The notes under the pieces: model-generated
Database searches by the model: none
What the model saw: only the letters and a program-made list of their open reading frames with translations
Told to the model about the DNA's origin: nothing
Shown: piece by piece, positions 17,492-26,008 of the stretch
How positions within the stretch are numbered: position 1 is the stretch's first letter
Layout: each line of letters begins with the position of its first letter
DNA from: JBBIND01 sp037444075
Lineage (GTDB): Bacteria; Acidobacteriota; Terriglobia; Bryobacterales; Bryobacteraceae
Assembly: GCA_037444075.1 (NCBI GenBank)
Contig: JBBIND010000021.1
Location: 1-53,335, forward strand
Direction: 5' to 3'
Length of the DNA: 53,335 nucleotides
Program-made: the position numbers and the translations under genes

Positions 17492-18946
17492 TCAAGCCAC
17501 CAGCGGCTCGATGCCGAACAGGCGGCAATACTGCTTCAAATGCCTTCCGTAATCGCCATAGAAGAACAGTTGGTGGAATCCTGGGTAGTCGAGCAGGCTT
17601 GGTGAGCCGTCCAGCTTCACCATCACGGAAACGACACACCCCCCGGCAGGCGGCACCGCCACGTTACGAACCACTTGGCCGGTTGAGATGATCAACTGCG
17701 TGCGCGGTTGCTTGGGGCCAGGGAGCACCACCTGCGCCACAGTAATCCGTTGGCCGACGCGCCACACAGGCACCGGCACCGCGTCGCGCTTGCCGTGGTG
17801 GTGGGAAAGATGGAAGGGCTCCCGGGGTCCATCGAAGCCCTGCAACCTGGTCGGGCTCGTGCAGTGCGCTCCGATAAGGCACTCGCTCGCCGTATCCGGG
17901 ACCGGGTCCTGCTGGAAGCCGGGGCGGTCAAAGAGGTACTGCACCAGCGCATGCGTAATGGCGGCGTTGAGATCGGCTTCGCAACCGGCCGGAACGCCGT
18001 CGTCGAGCATGGCGCTCCAACCGATGCAAGGCAGGCTCACCTTGGTTCCTCCGAGCGCGCCCAGACAGTCGATGGTCACCGCGTCCGCTTGTTCGCGCTC
18101 AAGCATGTGGCACGCCGCCAGGTAGCTTCTCACTCCGTTCTGCACATCTTCGAGCGTGGCGCCGGCCATCCTCGTGGCCTGCCGCCGGTAGTCCGCCGCA
18201 ATCCGCCGTACCTCGTCCCCCGGCGGCGTCCGCTCATACTCTTCCAGAAATGAAACCGCGGGCACATAGCGCAGTTTCGTGCCGAAGAAGGGCAAGTGGG
18301 CTTCCCGCCTCTCGTTTCCCTGAATGACGAGCAAGCGCATTTCCCGCAGCTTTGCGCCAGTGCTCAGCATCTTCAATCCGAAGGCAGCCTGGTCGAAATC
18401 GTCTGTCGAGATGATCACGACGCCGTCTCGCTTGGCCAGTGGCGCCGTGTTGGTGGTGAAAGCCGTGCCTATGGGCGCATAGACTACACTCGGTATGCTG
18501 CTTTCGGCCGCAAGCGCCGCGGTTGGCCAGGCGTGCCGTTGCCGGTCCAGCAGCACGAGGAACAGGCCGTCCGCCTGCGCGGCCTTGGCCTGCCCAACCC
18601 ATTCGGCCGCTTCTTCCCTCGAGTAGATCGGCTCGGGGCGCAACTCCAGCCGGAGTCCAATCCCGCGTGCCGCCTTCTGGGTCTGCGCACGGTACATGGC
18701 AAGAGCCGCCTGCCCGTCGTAGATCTGTCCCGGCCACAGCAGGCCGTAGTCCTCCCTCCGGCGGACGAAAGCGGCCCAAACGGAAGGCGCGTAGGCCGAA
18801 CCCGGTCCGTTCGGTTTGATGCGCGGACGGCTTCGTTCGATAGCTGCCTCAGCTTGCCATGGAAGTAAGACCGCCCCTCCCGCCAGGGCCGACAGGAAGT
18901 GCCGCCGCGACGGTCCGCTCGTTAATGAACAAACACACCGATTCAT
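17492..18946 (-). CDS. L-fucose isomerase-like protein with Tat signal
   Basis: A 484-residue protein beginning with a twin-arginine signal (SRRHFLSALAGGAVLLPW). The body resembles the L-fucose/L-arabinose isomerase fold: alternating strands such as GLFLVLLDRQRHAWPTAAL in the N-terminal part, a middle domain with DAVTIDCLGALGG and PCIGWSAMLDDG, and a C-terminal part rich in His (FHLSHHHGKRD). I did not identify all metal ligands. Known isomerases of this fold are cytoplasmic, so export is unusual. Ribosome site GGGAGGA precedes the ATG. It lies 12 bases after the MBL-fold gene and is likely co-transcribed with it. Confidence 0.65.
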   Translation of the reverse strand: MNRCVCSLTSGPSRRHFLSALAGGAVLLPWQAEAAIERSRPRIKPNGPGSAYAPSVWAAFVRRREDYGLLWPGQIYDGQAALAMYRAQTQKAARGIGLRLELRPEPIYSREEAAEWVGQAKAAQADGLFLVLLDRQRHAWPTAALAAESSIPSVVYAPIGTAFTTNTAPLAKRDGVVIISTDDFDQAAFGLKMLSTGAKLREMRLLVIQGNERREAHLPFFGTKLRYVPAVSFLEEYERTPPGDEVRRIAADYRRQATRMAGATLEDVQNGVRSYLAACHMLEREQADAVTIDCLGALGGTKVSLPCIGWSAMLDDGVPAGCEADLNAAITHALVQYLFDRPGFQQDPVPDTASECLIGAHCTSPTRLQGFDGPREPFHLSHHHGKRDAVPVPVWRVGQRITVAQVVLPGPKQPRTQLIISTGQVVRNVAVPPAGGCVVSVMVKLDGSPSLLDYPGFHQLFFYGDYGRHLKQYCRLFGIEPLVA

Positions 18947-18958
18947 ATCGTCCTCCCT

Positions 18959-20914
18959 CTAAGCTCTCAGCTCCACCACGGCTTCCGTGATCTGCCCCAT
19001 GTACTTGCCGTTGCGCATGACGTCTGCGGCGATGGCGAACCTCGGTCCGGGCGCCTGCCAGCCGCGCGGCACGCTGATATCCACCGGCTGCGCCGTAATC
19101 GACTTCGCCGGCACGCTGAACTTCAACGTGGCCGGTTCCAGGCTCCACTCCGATGGCGCCACCAGGGCAATCTCCATCTGGAGCGGAGACGGATCGTAGT
19201 TCTGCACGCGCACTTGCAGGCGCTGCTTCTCACCGGGCGTCAGCAGAATCTGATAGGGGAAGATGCTTACCCAGCTCGGGTCGAGCCCGTAGTCTACTTC
19301 TCCTTCCGGCAGCAGGTCGAAGAACATCTGCTGCTGCTTGCGCATTTCCTGTTCGGTGGCGAGCAACAGCGGCTGCGTGACTGGATAGGGGCGCCCGTGA
19401 CCGGGAGCAATCAGGGTCGGGTCGCGGTCAATGAGGTTGCGGATGGACTTCAGGTGGCTGTCGTTCTCCACATGGTTGCGGAAGATCAGGTTGTGCCGCA
19501 GCGTGCCCTCATTGCGGGGGTTCGGGGAGAAGAAGGCGTCCCCGGTGAACGCGACGCGGTTGCCGTCGATATTGGCGAACATCGCCATCTGGTACTCGGT
19601 GTGGCCGGGCGAGTGCACAACTTCGAATTCAAATTCCTCCCAGCGGAATTTCTCCCCGTGCCGGAAGGCTCGCGAGACCCGCATCGGTTCGCCCAGAATA
19701 CAGCCCAGGTTGTAGCCGCGCGGGTATTCCAGCACGCCGACCATGTTCTCGTAACACCAGATTTGGGTGTTGTAGTTCCGCACCAGGTGAGGGAATCCGT
19801 TCAGGTGATCATCGTGCATGTGGCTGGGCATGGCCACGTCCACGGACTTGAGGCCGAAATCACGCCGCAGCGCGTCGATGCTGTGCTCGACGAAGCGCAC
19901 GCGGTCCGTCGTCGCCGTCGCCACCTGGAAGTTGGAGAAGTGGACGCCGGAAGCCGAGCCATAGTCGATGAACATGGCTTTGCCCGAATCGCTGATGATG
20001 GCGTAGAAGGACGACGTGGTCTGGTAGTGCGCCACCAGGTGCGGGCTCACCGCATAGGAGCGGTTCTCTTCGCTGGGGTTGTTGCCGGTCTGGAAGCGGT
20101 AGTAGCCGGTCAGCCGGCGGATGGTTTCGGCCATCGGGCCGTCCGGGTCCGGAATCGGTTGGCCGTGCGAAGGCAGCAGCACTTCCGGCTTCTGCTCGCG
20201 CAGCCGCGCCAGCGAGTAAACCCCGAGGTCGATGCCCTCGGAACCGCCGTAGTTGACCTGCGTATCGTACAGGTTCAGAATCTTGCCCGGCGAATGCATC
20301 AGGTCGCCTGAGAAGGCCACTTTCTTTCCATCCACGGTAGCCAGGAGCGTGACTGAGCCCAGCGTATGGCCGGGCGTGGGCATCACGAAGAAATCGGTCT
20401 TGCGCCAGCGGAAGGTAGCGTAGTCGGCCAGAACGCGGCTCACCGGGATGTTCTCGGTTACCGTGTTGAAGTCATTGCGCACGTAGTAGAGGTGGAAGAC
20501 GCGGCGGTTCCGCCAAAAGTTTTCGGCGTCGGCGAACAGGTGGCGTTCATGCGCCGGCGCGGCGATGGGGATGAGGCGTTCAACCGCCCTCCAGTCGCCC
20601 TGGCACTGGTCCCGGTGGTGATGCGTGTGCAGAACGTAATCCACCTTGGTGATGCCGAGCGCCTGCAGATGGTCCAGCACCTTGCCTGAGCCGAAATCGA
20701 TCAGCACGCAGGCGGTTCCGTCGCGAACGATGTAGACGTTGCAGGTGTCCTCAAACAGGTAAAGGTTTTCGGTGAGCTTGCGGGGGGCCGAACTCGGGGC
20801 GAAGCCAGTCCGCCGGTAGCCGGCCCGGCCGGAACGTTGAGCGGACACCGCCGCGGGCGGCAGCGCCGCTGCGCCTGCGGAGCGTAGGAAAGTACGGCGG
20901 GTGGAGTCGTTCAT
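18959..20914 (-). CDS. Exported protein with two tandem MBL-fold domains
   Basis: A 651-residue protein with a Tat-type signal (STRRTFLRSAGAAALPPAAV). Two metallo-beta-lactamase domains follow. Domain 1 (about 45-260) has H98-H-H100-R-D102-Q103, H183, D204 and H250; the last His of the HxHxDH motif is Gln. Domain 2 (about 285-520) has H365-M-H367-D-D369-H370, H438, D459 and H506, a complete dinuclear metal site. The last 120 residues look like a beta-sandwich (LLTPGEKQRLQVRVQNYDPS). Substrate is unknown; single-domain relatives include alkylsulfatases, lactonases and hydrolases. It is divergent from ftsY by 40 bases. Confidence 0.8.
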   Translation of the reverse strand: MNDSTRRTFLRSAGAAALPPAAVSAQRSGRAGYRRTGFAPSSAPRKLTENLYLFEDTCNVYIVRDGTACVLIDFGSGKVLDHLQALGITKVDYVLHTHHHRDQCQGDWRAVERLIPIAAPAHERHLFADAENFWRNRRVFHLYYVRNDFNTVTENIPVSRVLADYATFRWRKTDFFVMPTPGHTLGSVTLLATVDGKKVAFSGDLMHSPGKILNLYDTQVNYGGSEGIDLGVYSLARLREQKPEVLLPSHGQPIPDPDGPMAETIRRLTGYYRFQTGNNPSEENRSYAVSPHLVAHYQTTSSFYAIISDSGKAMFIDYGSASGVHFSNFQVATATTDRVRFVEHSIDALRRDFGLKSVDVAMPSHMHDDHLNGFPHLVRNYNTQIWCYENMVGVLEYPRGYNLGCILGEPMRVSRAFRHGEKFRWEEFEFEVVHSPGHTEYQMAMFANIDGNRVAFTGDAFFSPNPRNEGTLRHNLIFRNHVENDSHLKSIRNLIDRDPTLIAPGHGRPYPVTQPLLLATEQEMRKQQQMFFDLLPEGEVDYGLDPSWVSIFPYQILLTPGEKQRLQVRVQNYDPSPLQMEIALVAPSEWSLEPATLKFSVPAKSITAQPVDISVPRGWQAPGPRFAIAADVMRNGKYMGQITEAVVELRA

Positions 20915-20954
20915 GCCGCTATCCTAGTACAATCAAGAGAAACATCCTACCGTC

Positions 20955-21905
20955 ATGATTCAAACTTTGTTCGGCTCCGTTCCTCAGGAGCCAAACCTGC
21001 TCGAGCGGCTGAAGAGCGGAGTCAAGAAAACGCGCGCCGGTTTCGTCGACCGTCTGGAAGACGCTCTTAAGGGCCGCAAGCAGATTGACGCCGGCCTGCT
21101 CGAGGAACTCGAATTTGCATTGATCACGGCCGATATCGGCGTGCGCACCACGTCTGAGATTCTGGAGAGCATTCGCCAGAAACTGGACCGCAAGCAGGTG
21201 GCCGAAGCCGAACAGGTGCGCGGCCTGATCAAGGAACACCTGCTCGAAGTTCTGATGGCCGCCGAGAAGCCCCTGCCGCGCGTGACGGACCCGCCGGCGG
21301 TCATGCTGGTGGTCGGCGTCAACGGCACCGGCAAGACCACCACCATCGGCAAGCTGGCGCATCGCTGCAGGCAGGAAGGCCGCAGCGTCCTGCTCTGCGC
21401 CGCGGACACCTTCCGCGCCGCCGCCATCGAGCAGTTGGAGATCTGGGGGCAGCGCACGGGCGTGGACGTCATCCGCCAGAAACCCGGCGCCGATCCCAGC
21501 GCCGTGTTGTTCGATGCGCTCCAGGCGGCCAAAGCGCGCCGCACGGATTACGTCATCGTGGACACTGCCGGGCGGCTCCACACCAAGACGAATCTGATGT
21601 CCGAGTTGGAGAAAATGCGGCGCACCGCGGCGCGCGTGGTGCCCGGCTCGCCGCATGAAGTCCTTTTGGTGATGGACGCCACCACCGGCCAGAACGGCCT
21701 CGAGCAGGCGCGCAGTTTCACAGCCGCCAGCGGCGTCACCGGCATCGTGCTGACCAAACTCGACGGAACCGCCAAGGGAGGCGTGGTGGTGGCCATTAGC
21801 CGGGAACTGAGCCTTCCCGTCCGCTACGTCGGCGTCGGCGAACAGGCCACGGACCTGTTGCCTTTTGAACCGGACAAGTTCATCCAAAGCCTGTTTGAAC
21901 CATGA
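20955..21905 (+). CDS. ftsY: Signal recognition particle receptor FtsY
   Basis: A 316-residue SRP GTPase that brings ribosome-nascent chain complexes to the membrane translocon. The N-domain helices run to about residue 110; the G domain has the P-loop GVNGTGKTTT, DTFRAAAIEQL, DTAGRLH and TKLDGTAKGG. The acidic A domain seen in enterobacteria is absent, giving a short FtsY of about 300 residues as in many bacteria. The stop overlaps the ribD start by four bases (ATGA), so ribosomes probably pass straight to ribD. Confidence 0.96.
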   Translation: MIQTLFGSVPQEPNLLERLKSGVKKTRAGFVDRLEDALKGRKQIDAGLLEELEFALITADIGVRTTSEILESIRQKLDRKQVAEAEQVRGLIKEHLLEVLMAAEKPLPRVTDPPAVMLVVGVNGTGKTTTIGKLAHRCRQEGRSVLLCAADTFRAAAIEQLEIWGQRTGVDVIRQKPGADPSAVLFDALQAAKARRTDYVIVDTAGRLHTKTNLMSELEKMRRTAARVVPGSPHEVLLVMDATTGQNGLEQARSFTAASGVTGIVLTKLDGTAKGGVVVAISRELSLPVRYVGVGEQATDLLPFEPDKFIQSLFEP

Positions 21906-23005
21906 ACCCTGACTGCATGCACGAAGCCCTGACGCTCGCCCGGCACAGTGTCGGGCAGTCCAGCCCGAATCCCGCCGTCGGCGCCCTTCTGGTCAACAAA
22001 GGCGAGGTCGTTGGCCGCGGCGTGCATACCTACCAGGGAGTCAAGCACGCCGAAGTCCTGGCCCTCGAAGAAGCGGGGGACCGTGCCCGGGGCGCTACGC
22101 TCTACATCAACCTGGAGCCGTGTTCGCATCAGGGCCGCACCGGACCTTGCGCGGATGCCCTCATCCATGCGGGCGTCCGGCGCGTCGTGGCTGCCATGGG
22201 CGATCCGAATCCGCTCGTCGCCGGAGAAGGATTCCACCGCCTGCGGACGGCCGGCGTCGAAGTGCACATCGCCGAAGAATTCGCCCGTGAAGCGGCCAAG
22301 CTCAACGAAGCCTACGTGCACTATATGCGCACGGGCCGCCCCCTGGTGACACTGAAGTCGGCCATCACGCTGGATGGCAAGATTGCCGCGCCGGAGGACA
22401 ACTACGGTTGGATCACCAGCGAACGCGCCCGGGCCCATGTGCAAACGCTGCGTCACGAAAGCGACGCTATCCTGACCGGCATCGGAACCGTGCTGGGAGA
22501 CGACTGTCTGCTGACGGACCGCACCGGCTTGCCCCGCAGCCGCCCGCTGCTGCGGATCGTCCTCGACTCCCAACTGCGATTGCCGCTCGACTCGCGGCTG
22601 GTGGCCGGCTGCCGCTCGGATGTGCTCGTCGTCACCACCTCCGCCGCGCCTGCTGAGCGCCGGCAGGCCCTCGAACAACGCGGTCTGCGCGTCGTGCCGA
22701 TGGACGGAGCCGGTGGCCGCACCGACCTGGATGGCGTTGTCGAGGAACTCGCCGCGGGCCGTTACCTGTCTCTGATCATCGAAGCCGGCAGCAAAGTGAA
22801 CTGGGCGTTTCTGGAATCAGGCCTGGCTGACAAGGTCTTCTTTTACTACGCTCCAAAGATCCTTGGCGGGCTGCAATCCCTGCCGGTGGTCGGCGGCACC
22901 GGACGGCGGCGGCGCGCGGACGCCATCCTGTTCCGCGACGTGCACCTGCATTCGGTTGCACCGGACGAGTTCGCCGTGGAAGCTTATCTTGTCCGCGGAA
23001 GTTGA
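21902..23005 (+). CDS. ribD: Riboflavin biosynthesis deaminase/reductase RibD
   Basis: A 367-residue bifunctional enzyme for the second and third steps of riboflavin synthesis. The N-terminal deaminase domain binds zinc through H49-A-E51, C74 and C83 (LEPCSHQGRTGPC). The C-terminal reductase domain begins near residue 145 (RPLVTLKSAITLDGKIA) and contains the nucleotide-binding stretch near GLADKVFFYYAPKILGG. Length is normal. Only ribD and ribE are here; ribBA and ribH must be elsewhere. No FMN riboswitch is expected in front of it because it is coupled to ftsY. Confidence 0.96.
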   Translation: MNPDCMHEALTLARHSVGQSSPNPAVGALLVNKGEVVGRGVHTYQGVKHAEVLALEEAGDRARGATLYINLEPCSHQGRTGPCADALIHAGVRRVVAAMGDPNPLVAGEGFHRLRTAGVEVHIAEEFAREAAKLNEAYVHYMRTGRPLVTLKSAITLDGKIAAPEDNYGWITSERARAHVQTLRHESDAILTGIGTVLGDDCLLTDRTGLPRSRPLLRIVLDSQLRLPLDSRLVAGCRSDVLVVTTSAAPAERRQALEQRGLRVVPMDGAGGRTDLDGVVEELAAGRYLSLIIEAGSKVNWAFLESGLADKVFFYYAPKILGGLQSLPVVGGTGRRRRADAILFRDVHLHSVAPDEFAVEAYLVRGS

Positions 23006-23008
23006 GCC

Positions 23009-23650
23009 ATGTTCACCGGGATCATCGAAGAAGTCGGCTCGGTTGAGAGCCTTCAGACCGGCACGGATGCGCTGAGCATCAGCGTGCGCTGCAGGAAAGT
23101 GCTGGAGGAAAGCGCCGTGGGCTCGAGCATCGCCGTCAACGGCGTCTGCCTCACGGCGGAGAGCCTCGGCCCGGGTTTCTTCACCGCGAGCATCTCACCC
23201 GAGACGGCCCGCCGTAGCCATCTGGCGGGACTGGCCATGGGTGATGCGGTCAACCTGGAGCGGCCGTTGCAGGCCGGCGGGCGGCTCGGCGGCCACATTG
23301 TTCTGGGGCACGTTGACGGCACCGGCCGCGTTGTGGCCCTCGACCCTCGAGGCGGAGGCCACTGGTGGCTGACCGTTCGTTTCCCTGCCGAATTGGATCC
23401 CTACCTCGTCTTCAAGGGCTCGATCGCCGTGGATGGGATCAGCCTGACGATCGCTTCGCTTGATGCGGATACTTTTTCGGCGGCTGTGGTGCCGCATACT
23501 TACGCTGGCACCACCTTGAGCCGCATCAAGCCCGGCGCCGTCGTCAATCTGGAAACGGACATCATCGCCAGGCACGTGGCGAAGCTTTACGGACATCTCG
23601 AAAAGCCTTCCGGGCTGACTTTGGAAAAGTTGCGCGAGGCGGGCTTCTGA
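23009..23650 (+). CDS. ribE: Riboflavin synthase alpha chain
   Basis: A 213-residue enzyme that dismutates two 6,7-dimethyl-8-ribityllumazine molecules to riboflavin. The start MFTGIIEEVGSVESL is diagnostic. Two lumazine-binding repeats are visible: residues 1-96 (with SIAVNGVCLTAESL) and 97-200 (with LGGHIVLGHVDGTG and SIAVDGISLTIASL). It starts three bases after ribD. Its stop codon directly abuts the stop of the opposite-strand phosphoesterase gene, the two forming TGATCA at 23648-23653. The symbol ribC or ribE is used depending on species. Confidence 0.95.
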   Translation: MFTGIIEEVGSVESLQTGTDALSISVRCRKVLEESAVGSSIAVNGVCLTAESLGPGFFTASISPETARRSHLAGLAMGDAVNLERPLQAGGRLGGHIVLGHVDGTGRVVALDPRGGGHWWLTVRFPAELDPYLVFKGSIAVDGISLTIASLDADTFSAAVVPHTYAGTTLSRIKPGAVVNLETDIIARHVAKLYGHLEKPSGLTLEKLREAGF

Positions 23651-24604
23651 TCAGCCCCGCAGTTCCTCGGCAATCTCATCCGCCACGCGGCGCGCTTCGT
23701 CGACGGCGTTCCTTTCGAAGCTGATGGCGCCGACGCGCGGATGGCCTCCGCCCCCGTAACGCTCGCAGATGGTGGCCAGGTTGTGCACCAGAGGCTTGCT
23801 CGCCCACGGGTTCGACCCCACTGAAACCTTGGTGCGGAAACTCGAAGTGCTCACCGCAACCGTGTACAGGGAATCCGGAAACAGGTAATAGGGGATGAAC
23901 TTGTTGTAGCCTTCCAGGTCAAACTGCGTCAGGTCGAAGAACACCACTCCGTTTAGCGTGGAGGAAGAGTCGCGGATCACATCGATGGATTCCAGGTGCC
24001 GTTGGTAAAGCGGCTCGAGCTGAGCCGCAATGCCGGGCTCCTGCACAATCCTGGCGAGCGGCTGGCGCCGCATCAGCCGGATAATCCGCTGCACGGTTTC
24101 CGACGTCTTGGATCCTTCGATGACCAGCACCAGCTTCGCCGCCGGGGCGTTCAGCTCAACCGCCTCTTTGGCGTCGGCGTATTGGGCTCCGTCGATGATG
24201 TCCGCCCAGCGCACCAGTTCTGCCAGGTCCGGCGCCTCGTAGCCGAACTTCTCGCTGGTCATGGTAGCGACGTAATTTGTGCATGACTTGAAGGACGGGT
24301 CAAACATCTTCTTCCCCGACGTGTCCCGCCGGAAATGCTCGGCGTCCTCCGGAGTCAGAAACGCGCTCTGATGGTGGTCAAACCACCAGGTGAGGCGCGG
24401 ATGAGACGAATACTTGAAATCGACGATGGCGTTTTCGTCCCCGTCGAACAGGCTGTCGTCAAACAACTGCGCGGCTTTGTGCGCCATCCCCGTGAACACG
24501 AACTCCGCGTCCGGATAGAACTTGTCTTCCAGGAACCGGCTGAAGTAAGCCGCCGCCGCGGCTCCGTCGAAGCAATGATCGTGATAGAGGACTCTGACCC
24601 GCAT
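23651..24604 (-). CDS. DHH-family phosphoesterase
   Basis: A 317-residue protein with DHH superfamily motifs: YHDHCFDG at residues 7-14 (motif I-like), FDHH near 75-78 (the DHH triad itself) and a DHHA1-type GGGGHPRVGA near residue 285. Relatives include NrnA-type oligoribonuclease/pAp phosphatase, c-di-AMP phosphodiesterases and inorganic pyrophosphatases. The lower similarity in the N-terminal motif and the short C-terminal domain keep the substrate open. No signal peptide is seen, so it is cytoplasmic. It is convergent with ribE and has no gene in front for 348 bases. Confidence 0.8.
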   Translation of the reverse strand: MRVRVLYHDHCFDGAAAAAYFSRFLEDKFYPDAEFVFTGMAHKAAQLFDDSLFDGDENAIVDFKYSSHPRLTWWFDHHQSAFLTPEDAEHFRRDTSGKKMFDPSFKSCTNYVATMTSEKFGYEAPDLAELVRWADIIDGAQYADAKEAVELNAPAAKLVLVIEGSKTSETVQRIIRLMRRQPLARIVQEPGIAAQLEPLYQRHLESIDVIRDSSSTLNGVVFFDLTQFDLEGYNKFIPYYLFPDSLYTVAVSTSSFRTKVSVGSNPWASKPLVHNLATICERYGGGGHPRVGAISFERNAVDEARRVADEIAEELRG

Positions 24605-24765
24605 GCAGTCGCCCAGGCGAAAACCTCTTACTTTGCCTCATCCGCTCGCCTGAATGCAACACCCTCCCTCCCTGCCGCCTCCCTGCCGCCCCTCCCTGCC
24701 GGGGTGGGTTCCCTTCACCTGGCACGATCGCAGCCGAGGCCGCTGGAGTGTACTCTTATACCTCT

Positions 24766-24869
24766 GGGGACGGACGGCCCAACAATTCCCTGACGGGGCT
24801 GTGAGAAGGTCCGGTCCCCACTCGAGGAGACAAGCGAAACCGCCTGTCCGCCGATCTCGTCACAGCCCC
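24766..24869. repeat. Interleaved inverted repeats (possible structured element)
   Basis: Two inverted repeats interlock. Arm A GGGGACGGAC (24766-24775) pairs with GTCCGGTCCCC (24809-24819) with one bulge. Arm B GGGGCTGTGA (24795-24804) pairs perfectly with TCACAGCCCC (24860-24869). The order A-B-A'-B' allows either a pseudoknot or two alternative folds. A small hairpin (GACAAGCG/CGCCTGTC with one mismatch) sits inside arm B. The rest of the divergent gap 24605-24952 shows nothing else I can name. It might also be a decayed REP-type repeat. Confidence 0.45.
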
Positions 24870-24952
24870 ATATGCACGGGGCGCGCTGAGACTGAAGCAC
24901 TACGCCGGAATTTGCGTCGAAGCTCCGTCACCCGGTTATACTGGGTTTCGCG

Positions 24953-25921
24953 ATGAACAATCATGTCTTGCCGGCCTCGCGCCGCAACTTCCTGGGATTC
25001 CTTCTGCTCGGCGGCGCAGCCTGCCAGCGAGAGAAGAAAAGGACCATCGGCGTCGTGCCGCAGGGGCGTTCGCACGTCTTCTGGCAGACCATCCACGCCG
25101 GCGCCATCGCCGCTTCCCGGGAGGCGGGCGTGGAGATCTTCTGGAACGGGCCAACCTCGGAAACCGATTACCGCGGCCAGCTCCAGATTGTCGAAACGAT
25201 GATCAACCGCCGTCTCGACGCCATCGCCCTCGCGCCCATCGACCGGAAAGCGATGGTGGCTGTCGTGGAGCGGGCCACGCGCGAGAAGATCCCGGTCATC
25301 ATCTTCGACTCGGGAATCGAGACCGAGCAGTTCGTGGCCCACATCGCCACGGATAACTATCTCGCCGGGCGCATCGCCGCCGAACGGCTCGCCACGATTC
25401 TGGACGGCAAAGGCAAGGTGGCGGTGGTCGCGGCGCAACCGGGCGCTGCCTCCACCATTGCCCGCGAGCAGGGCTTCGATGACGTGATGCGCGAGCAGTA
25501 CCCCGGCATCCGGGTCCTCGACAAGCGTTTCGGCATGTCGGATTTTGCCAAGTCTCTGGCGGTCGCCGAAAACATGCTGACCGCCTACCCGGACCTCGAC
25601 GGCCTGTTCGCCTCCAACGAAACCGGTTCCGTGGGATCTGCTCAGGCCATTAAAGCCCGCCGCTCGAGGGTCAGGCTGGTAGGTTTCGACTGGAGTCCCA
25701 CTCTGTTGGAAGATCTGAAGGCGGGCGTCATTGACTCGCTCGTCGTCCAGCACCCTTTCAAGATGGGTTACGAGTCCGTCATGGCGGCAGTGAAGAAGCT
25801 GGAAGGTGGCGAGCCCGAACGAATCCAGAAACTCCAGCCCAAACTGGTGCGCGCCGCCGACCTGGAAGACCCGGAAATCAAGGCACAGCTCTATCCCGAT
25901 CTGAAGAAGTACCTTCCGTAG
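24953..25921 (+). CDS. Sugar ABC-transporter-type periplasmic binding lipoprotein
   Basis: A 322-residue protein of the RbsB-like Peripla_BP_4 family. The N-terminus combines a twin-arginine motif (SRRNFLG at residues 9-15) with a lipobox GAAC (Cys24), so it is probably a Tat-exported lipoprotein. The domain pattern is typical: TIGVVPQGRSHVFWQTIHAG, then MINRRLDAIALAPIDRKAM, VIIFDSGIE and the FASNETGSVGSAQAI hinge region. No ATPase or permease gene is nearby, so it either works with a transporter encoded elsewhere or serves as a sensor. Likely ligand is a pentose or hexose, by family only. Confidence 0.85.
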   Translation: MNNHVLPASRRNFLGFLLLGGAACQREKKRTIGVVPQGRSHVFWQTIHAGAIAASREAGVEIFWNGPTSETDYRGQLQIVETMINRRLDAIALAPIDRKAMVAVVERATREKIPVIIFDSGIETEQFVAHIATDNYLAGRIAAERLATILDGKGKVAVVAAQPGAASTIAREQGFDDVMREQYPGIRVLDKRFGMSDFAKSLAVAENMLTAYPDLDGLFASNETGSVGSAQAIKARRSRVRLVGFDWSPTLLEDLKAGVIDSLVVQHPFKMGYESVMAAVKKLEGGEPERIQKLQPKLVRAADLEDPEIKAQLYPDLKKYLP

Positions 25922-25949
25922 CAGTCGGCTGCGGCGTAGCAGGCTACGG
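25916..25949 (+). terminator. Hairpin at the stop codon of the binding-protein gene
   Basis: CCGTAGC, which includes the TAG stop, pairs with GCTACGG at 25943-25949. There is no T-run after it, so termination is uncertain; it could also stabilise the mRNA end. Confidence 0.35.
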
Positions 25950-26008
25950 CGAGAACAAAATCGGAAAGTGGTAGGGGCGTCCTGACAGGGTGGAACAGCC
26001 GCGCAGCG

